DNA of 64,000 bases from Trichobilharzia regenti (Eukaryota > Platyhelminthes > Trematoda > Strigeidida > Schistosomatidae): the NCBI GenBank assembly GCA_944472135.2, contig OX235267.1:21001452-21065451 (forward strand), given 5' to 3'. The position numbers and the translations under genes were made by a program. The notes below the pieces were generated by a model. It had not been told where the DNA came from. It worked only from the letters and a program-made list of their open reading frames with translations, and searched no databases. Of this stretch, positions 57,948 to 64,000 are shown piece by piece (the stretch's first letter is position 1; each line of letters opens with the position of its first letter).

Positions 57948-58387
57948 CACAGGCCACAAGAGCCTTCTATCCTTATCATCTGAATCTGAATGAATAAGAC
58001 GTGCTTTTCCTCTCTAACCGGAAATATCCAATTTTGTGAATTATTCGTTTGGGAAACCTGATCTTCCTATCCGGCGAATTTTATTCAACCATTTCTTCCT
58101 CACCGAGCCTGTGTGTGGTACTTCCCGCTGTCTCGAACTACTGCCAAAGCTTCAGGTGCTACTTCTGTAGCAACACCCTCCTCACTCTTTCAAATATACA
58201 GGACTTGTGGGTCTGTTACGTGATTGCTGTGAAACCGAATAACCCGAAAGTTACAGGTAAAGTCAAAAGCTTTTACTTAAATACTTTATCCTTCTTTTCT
58301 GCGCTCTCTATTGTCTTTTGCTGTAAGTCTATTGGACAAAATAACAGTCTCTTATTATTTAATCACCAGTATTAATTTAGGAGTAAA
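57948..58387 (+). other. 3' end of CR1-A and 5' UTR of CR1-B
   Basis: CR1-A probably ends around 57990, after short repeats of GAATCTGAATGAATAAG. The following about 390 bp lead to the CR1-B ORF1 ATG at 58388 and contain no gene; the open frame at 58049-58375 has no known motif. The exact boundary between the two elements could not be set. Confidence 0.5.
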
Positions 58388-59963
58388 ATGACAATAGATT
58401 CTCAACCTAAAATAAGTAATGGGACATCATACTCTGTAGTTACCAGGGCTTCAGCCAAACTAGGCAAACAGGAGAAGGTGATGGACTCACGCATACCGGT
58501 CCTGAAGACCAGGGCTAATATTCCCAGCTCGTACAGATTACCCATGTCGCCACAGTCCTACAGTGAAGCTGTGCAAAGTCAGCCAAGTGGATGTGGCTCC
58601 ACCCCTGTTAACACGACTAGGTTAACAGATCCGAGTGGGAAAATTGCACTAAGTGAGAACTTCATAACACCCATCCCCATGGTAGACCATGAAACAAATA
58701 GGAAGGCCAAAAAGAAACGTTCACGACGTCGCAAGACGACAAGAACGCTCCCCAAGAAGACAGACGACTGCAAGGTCTGTGCTTCTGTTGTCGAACAAGC
58801 AGACTCTGCTTTCGAATGTAACTTTTGCAACCGATGGGTGCATTGCAGATGCGACAGTGGGGTACCAAAAGCATATTATGACTTTATGCGTAAAAACCCA
58901 TGCCAATGGTTCTGGTACATATGCCCGAGTTGCCGTCCTGATGTAGCCTCGCGTAGTCCTTTGAAAACTAAAGATGGCACAGAAGTAGCGGGGAAAAAGG
59001 TGAAAAGCTCGACCCCCACCAATCCGGAAGTTAGTACAAACGCGCGTAAACCGGGGATACCAAAATCCTCACCGGTTAAACTTGTAACTCTTGCCATAAC
59101 CGCTCCAGACACAGAGGCTGGAGAACCACGGGTTTCCGTCGTTGGAAAAAGACCCCAACCGTCTACCAGTAATGCTGGCTATAGCACTGAGACACAAAAA
59201 ATACCCAGTCGCACCAGTCAAACCAAAACGGTCTTAAAGGAGATCACAAACGTGCGAGGACCGAGCCCAAGCCCACGGTTAGCAGATCAAATTGTGTAAT
59301 CCTCTTTAATGTACCAGACTGTAGCAGTAGTCTGCTGAAAGATAGGGCCCTATTTGATCAGGAACAGTGGTCCATCTTGTGCAGCACACTGGGTTTGGAC
59401 ATCCAACCAGTAAATCTATGCAGATTGTATAGGGGCACTGCTGCACCTGAAGGCAAACCATCCCCACTGAGGGTAACATTGGGCTCTACCGAGGATGTTG
59501 AAAAAGTGTTACTGGCTTCTCAAGTCCTTTCTATAGGGAGGGCCTGTAACATACGTGTTAAGCCAGACAGGCCGTGGAAGGAAAGACAAATGGCGAGGGA
59601 GTCGCCAGAGCTCATTCCTTCTGCCTCCATGGTTGTGCATGGCATTCCCGAACTGGTAACTGGGAACGCCTGCGAAAAGCATTGTCATGATGTACAACAA
59701 TGGAGATGGTTAGCATCCCAGATGGCCCTGGGAGTTCAGGGGCTGTCTCTATTTATAGACTGCCTCGACCCACTCATCTTATGTCAATTAACTCGCCACG
59801 TCTGTTAGCTGTCAAGTTCAGCTCCCAAGACCAGTTGACTACCGCTCTCCATAGATGGTACGAGACCAAGGACAAGGTCAGCAAACACATTCGCTGCTGC
59901 GAGAGCCGGCCTCGCACTCAAAGGAGAGAACAAAGCGTAGTAAAAAAAATCCTCAACCCCTAG
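58388..59963 (+). pseudogene. CR1-B ORF1 (PHD finger and RRM-like), frameshifted
   Basis: ATG at 58388. Residues 1-130 are basic and Ser/Pro-rich; a PHD finger follows at about 130-190 (CKVCASVV ... CNFCNRWVHCRC ... WYICPSCRPD, with the His present, unlike CR1-A). The frame closes at 59299; a shifted frame continues with SNCVILFNVPDCSSSLLKDR, ALFDQEQWSILC and LRVTLGSTEDVEKVLLASQV (RRM-like, 59290-59520), then MVVHGIPEL, and after a further shift LAVKFSSQDQLTTALHRWY (59780-59860). So ORF1 was about 550 codons with two nucleic-acid-binding modules. At least two frame changes make it a pseudogene. Confidence 0.8.
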
Positions 59964-60138
59964 TCACACTACAGCGGTGCAGCACGGACGATGATAGCCA
60001 GTGTCATCCGAGTGCTCCAACTGAACTAGAAGAAAAAAACGCCAACAGGCCGGTTCCTGGGGAATCGGCCAACTAGTTCGTAGGATAACTCCTCAACCGA
60101 TAGCCAATATCAAGTCAACTACCCCCCAATACGGGGAA

Positions 60139-62127
60139 GTGGTGAGACTGACTACCAGTTGCCTGTATAGTAATGTGAGAGGGCTAAGAGGCAAAATAGC
60201 TGAACTTAGACACCTACAATCACAACTAAACTCCAAAATCATAATACTGACGGAAACCTGGCTAACCCCTACGGTGGCAGACAGCGAAGTCAGTATAAAT
60301 GATATGGTCCTAGTCAGGCGAGATAGGGACCTGAAAGAAGGAGGTGGAGTCGCCATATACGTCGACAAACAGCTCAGATGTGTTCACGCGATGGACCCTC
60401 CCCTCACAGAGCTCCCTGACTCCATATGGTGCCACTTCACCGTTGGGTACTGCAAATATCTAGTGGGCAGCATTTATCGATCACCTTCATGTGGAGCAGA
60501 CCACAACCAGGTACTGCTAAATACAATCTCAGCGACTCAAGACATGGGTTATGATCAAATTGTCATAGCTGGTGACTTCAATGCCCCATCTCTTAACTTG
60601 GTGTCGGGAAAAGCCCATGATAGATTTGATCGAAATCTGCTGCATACCATCAGGAAGGCTGGATTCACTGAAAATGTCAAGATGGATACTAGATGGGGCC
60701 CTGATGGGAAGTCTTCTAGACTGGATTACGTGCTCACTAGTGACCAGCTACTAGTGGAAAACGTTCAGATCACGACTCCCATAGGTAGTAGTGACCACGC
60801 GGTCATAGTATTCGACATAGTCCTCCGCGAGCGCTTACAGTGGGACAATACACAGCCCTATCTGTGTTATAACAAAGCCAACTACACCAAAATGCGAAGA
60901 CTTCTGTCTGAAGCAAATTGGCCTAAAAAATGGACAGAGCTAACAGTAGAAGAACACTGGAGAGTGGTAAAGGAGATCATTCACCAGGCGGTCTCAGACA
61001 CTGTTCCTTTAGTCACACCAAAAGCTAGGAAGCAACGATCATGGCTGAAAAGGGGGACACAACGCCTTCTGCAGGCAAAGCGAAAAGCCTGGTTCGCGTG
61101 GCGACGATCGAAGAGTCAACCCGAATATGAAGTGTACCTTGAACTCAGGAATCGATGTAACATACGAGTCCGGAGCGATAGAAGGACATTTCAGGGAGAC
61201 CTCGCCAATAAGCTTCTCGTGAACCCCAAAAGCCTATACAGGTTTATGGCCGAAAGAAAACCGACCAACCAGGGAGCATGCAATCTAGTGGGTTCTGATG
61301 GGAAATCTCTTACTAGTCTTGAAATGGCAGAGACATTCAGCCTAGCCTTTCACAGGCAACTAAATAGTAACGAGGATATTACCCCTACAGAACATCCAGA
61401 TTACATCGCAAAACCAACACACGAAAACCTGCTGGGTACATTTCAAATTACCCCGGCTATGGTACTTGCAAAATTGGGAAGGTTGGCTTCGGGAAAGTCT
61501 CCAGGTTGTGATGGCATCAGACCATCTGTCCTGAAGCAGTGTTCAGAAAGTCTCTGTCAACCCCTAAGTGATCTGTTCCAACACTCCCTTGATGTAGGGA
61601 AACTTCCATGTGAATGGAAACGTGCAATCCTATCCCCTATCTTCAAGGGTGGTGACCGGCAGAATGTGACCAGTTACAGACCAGTTGCTCTACTTCCAGT
61701 GGTATCGAAGATATTGGAAAGTCTCATTGACGACCACATGAGAAAATACTTCGATGGGACTAACCTTCTTCACGAAGCACAGCACGGTTTCAGGAGGGGA
61801 AGATCCTGCGTGACGAATCTTCTACTAGCTTGGAACGATTGGACACTATCCTGGGACAAAAAGGTACCAGCCCACGTGATCTTTCTCGACTTTGCGAAAG
61901 CATTCGACACAGTTCACCATGGTCTGCTCCTTCACAAAATAGGCAAGGCGGGTGTTTCTGGAGCACTTCTCGCATGGCTGACAGATTACTTAGGCGAGAG
62001 AGAATTCTGCACCAAAGTCAACCGCATCCGATCATCCTGGCACACCTCGGCATCAGGGGTTCCTCAGGGTTCTATCCTAGGGCCGTTGATGTTTTTGATT
62101 TTTATCAATGACCTGCCCCCCAACTAA
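60139..62127 (+). CDS. CR1-B ORF2, endonuclease and RT up to the palm
   Basis: 662 codons. The APE endonuclease occupies about residues 1-240: SNVRGLRGKIAEL, ILTETWL, YRSPSCG, IAGDFNAPSLNL, RLDYVLTSDQ and IGSSDHAVIVFD. RT follows at about 400-660: SGKSPGCDGIRPSVL, RAILSPIFKGGDR with SYRPVALLP, HGFRRGRSCVTNLLL, VIFLDFAKAFDTVHH and SGVPQGSILGPLMFLIFIND. It then hits a stop at 62125 because of a frame change at a C-run (62115-62121), just before the catalytic YADD. No zinc finger is seen. It is better preserved than CR1-A in its endonuclease. Confidence 0.85.
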   Translation: MVRLTTSCLYSNVRGLRGKIAELRHLQSQLNSKIIILTETWLTPTVADSEVSINDMVLVRRDRDLKEGGGVAIYVDKQLRCVHAMDPPLTELPDSIWCHFTVGYCKYLVGSIYRSPSCGADHNQVLLNTISATQDMGYDQIVIAGDFNAPSLNLVSGKAHDRFDRNLLHTIRKAGFTENVKMDTRWGPDGKSSRLDYVLTSDQLLVENVQITTPIGSSDHAVIVFDIVLRERLQWDNTQPYLCYNKANYTKMRRLLSEANWPKKWTELTVEEHWRVVKEIIHQAVSDTVPLVTPKARKQRSWLKRGTQRLLQAKRKAWFAWRRSKSQPEYEVYLELRNRCNIRVRSDRRTFQGDLANKLLVNPKSLYRFMAERKPTNQGACNLVGSDGKSLTSLEMAETFSLAFHRQLNSNEDITPTEHPDYIAKPTHENLLGTFQITPAMVLAKLGRLASGKSPGCDGIRPSVLKQCSESLCQPLSDLFQHSLDVGKLPCEWKRAILSPIFKGGDRQNVTSYRPVALLPVVSKILESLIDDHMRKYFDGTNLLHEAQHGFRRGRSCVTNLLLAWNDWTLSWDKKVPAHVIFLDFAKAFDTVHHGLLLHKIGKAGVSGALLAWLTDYLGEREFCTKVNRIRSSWHTSASGVPQGSILGPLMFLIFINDLPPN

Positions 62128-62970
62128 ACTGCTCTGCGCTTCTTTACGCTGACGACGTAAAGATTTGGAGAGCAATAAACTCATCGGAAGACTCATAGAT
62201 TGCAGGCTGACCTGCAAACTCTGGGAAATTGGGCTTTGGCTAACGGAATGCCTTTCAATCTAAAGAAGTGCAAAGTAGTGCAGCTTCATTCCGGCAGGTC
62301 ACAGAGTGTAAATTACACCCTTGGTGGCCAGAACTTGAGTTGTGTTCCATCAGAGCGTGATCTAGGTCTTATTCTAACAGAAAAGCTAGACACCAGTGGA
62401 AATTACTCGAGGGACGTCGCCAAAGCCTACGCAACATTACACTTTATGCACAGGCAGCTGGGAGCTCTCACTCCCGAACTGTTCTTAAGGCTATACAAGG
62501 CATATGTGAGGCCACACCTTGAGGTGCATAATATCATTGCACCTCCGCTACTCAAAAGGGATGCTAACATTCTAGAAAGTGTCCAGAGACGAGCGACAAA
62601 ATGGGTGATCGGCCTCCGCAACAAATCATATGAGGAAAGACTAAAGAAATTAGGTCTTTTCACACTTAGTTACCGTAGGCACAGGGGAGACCTCATCACC
62701 GTCTACAAGATCCTAAATGACCAGGCCCACCCAAATAAAAGCATCCTGCCATTAAGCGATTATAGGCTTCCACGAGGTAACCCGCTAAGGATAGCACACC
62801 AGAGACCAAAGACTCGAGTGCGATCACATTTCTTTTCGCTTCGTGTTTGCCGTCTCTGGAACGCTTTACCGGCGGCCGTGACTACAGCGCCATCTCTGGA
62901 GATTTTTAAGCGGAAGCTAGACAATCATGCAGAAATGCAAGGTTTGTGTCTCAATGGCTTATCCTCATAA
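62128..62970 (+). pseudogene. CR1-B ORF2, RT catalytic box and C-terminus
   Basis: The catalytic box reads LYADDVKIWRAINSSEDS in a frame different from both flanks (62142-62193). Then the original frame returns at about 62200 with LQADLQTLGNWALANGMPF and runs to TAA at 62968-62970: YVRPHLE, VQRRATKWVIGL and AVTTAPSLEIFKRKLD, the CR1 C-terminus. So two compensating frame changes flank the active site; as read, this copy would not make an RT with a catalytic site. Confidence 0.85.
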
Positions 62971-63150
62971 AATTTGAAACCACACTGTCAATGATAAGCG
63001 TACAAACTAAATCCCCACGACCTATTCTGCCTTCTCTCACTCTATCTTTTCCTTAGGTCACCTTTATTATTCCACTTATCTCAACCTATATTATCTACAC
63101 TACAACCCATTATTTTTATTATTATTATTATTACTACTATTCTGCTTTTA
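62971..63150 (+). other. 3' UTR and probable end of CR1-B
   Basis: AT-rich region ending in an (ATT)n run at 63110-63140, taken as the 3' tail. The match to the 25-kb repeat begins right after it, at about 63152. Confidence 0.55.
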
Positions 63151-63151
63151 T

Positions 63152-63430
63152 GACTACACCGAATGACCAACGGGAGTTAGGTCAAACTCCATTCACGGCA
63201 GCAATACAGTCCTAACATACTGCATACTACAAACCACATCTCGACCAATCCCCGCACCACTCCTCCTGGAGTCTACCAGAGCTAAAGCAGTCGAGTGTCG
63301 GGACTTACTACGCAGAAGCTCACCGAAGATCTGGAACCTCTACCTCACAATCAAGAAGCGAGCTCAAAGAAATCACTGGTTTATACTAGCTCGTAATCAG
63401 GATATTGGATATTGAAATGTTTCGCACTTA
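63152..63430 (+). repeat. Dispersed repeat, copy at 63 kb
   Basis: Matches the reverse complement of 25131-25540 and, at its left end, 25681-25745 directly. It contains the frame TTQKLTEDLEPLPHNQEASS, similar to KFTEDEEPLPHNQETRTK in the other copy, so the repeat may include coding sequence of an element I do not recognise. Confidence 0.7.
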
Positions 63431-64000
63431 TTTAATTGGTTCTTAAGGTCAGGACCAAGCGCCCTACATAAATAGTGATCTAGTGGAGATCTCGAGATCT
63501 CCAAGTGGGTCCAATTGGGATCCCAATATTACATGTATTTATCCTAATTGCCCTCGGTCCCCAGCAATCTGTGCTGTTCTTAAAAATTACCCGCAATAAT
63601 TTAGCTGTGATTTTTCAGCACCACCCACAGTTTTTCAGCGCTTACCGGTAATTTTACAGCAACATGAAGGCCCTATCTGCGCCAATTTAGCACTGGCTAA
63701 CATTTCAGCAGTTTTTGCATTAGTTAACTAACTGTACTGGACGCCTAATTAAGCAGCACCCACATTACCTCAGTACACCACAGCCAGCAACGTTTTCGGG
63801 GGCATTGCAGATTTTTGTGGCAGTCTTAGGGGCACTGTCCCACGTCTATGCGCCCGAAGTTTTTTGCCCCAAAAATTCTGCAGTCCCCCTGAAAATAATG
63901 CCAGGTGAGACAGAAGTTCTTATGTAGACGATATTCAGTTAGGAATATAGATTGCATTATCGACGCAGAATATAGGTGTTTTGCATTACTTGTACGCTTT
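63431..64000. other. Right edge, no gene recognised
   Basis: Contains recurring TTTCAGCA/TTTTGC-like words (for example CAGCA at 63620, 63710, 63752) and a run of C/A-rich sequence, but no feature can be named. Confidence 0.4.

Overview
The window looks like nuclear DNA of a schistosomatid flatworm (Schistosoma or a close relative). It is AT-rich, its genes have tiny introns, and it carries schistosome-style repeats: SINEs with a hammerhead-ribozyme motif, CR1-type, RTE-type and Penelope-like retroelements, and a BEL/Pao-related LTR element. The species call is inference from repeat content; no rRNA or mitochondrial marker is present.

Only two cellular genes are recognisable. On the + strand, positions 1636-9858 hold the last four exons of a zinc-finger gene of unknown function; splicing completes fingers whose ligands lie on different exons. 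On the - strand, 22201-16430 is a complete four-exon gene for RNA polymerase II subunit RPB4 (POLR2D). Its first intron is 31 bases and its second about 5.3 kb, swollen by Penelope-like and RTE-derived insertions.

The left 25 kb also holds a large foldback repeat at the very edge (1-638), SINEs, a Gypsy-like LTR remnant, Penelope fragments in head-to-head arrangement and two closely related copies of a miniature RTE derivative.

The right 39 kb is almost all nested retrotransposons. A CR1-type element (CR1-A) starts near 25.98 kb and resumes at 54.95 kb. It is split by a 28-kb block (26875-54944) bounded by TG...CA ends and a 5-bp duplication, AGGAC. The block is a concatemer of about 26 LTRs alternating with short internal segments, all reading on the - strand. 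The main part is 19 units of exactly 785 bp (a 358-bp LTR plus 427 bp of leader and gag start) that are nearly identical. Units in this array look like miniature (TRIM-like) deletion products of a gag-only BEL/Pao element, whose longer copy sits in the same block at 42405-50354 and is itself interrupted by a DNA transposon of about 4.7 kb with a 9-bp target duplication. A second CR1 element (CR1-B) with PHD-type ORF1 and endonuclease/RT ORF2 follows at about 58.0-63.1 kb.

The strongest candidate for something undescribed is the 28-kb array: an LTR retrotransposon turned into a homogenised satellite-like block after, apparently, a single insertion event.
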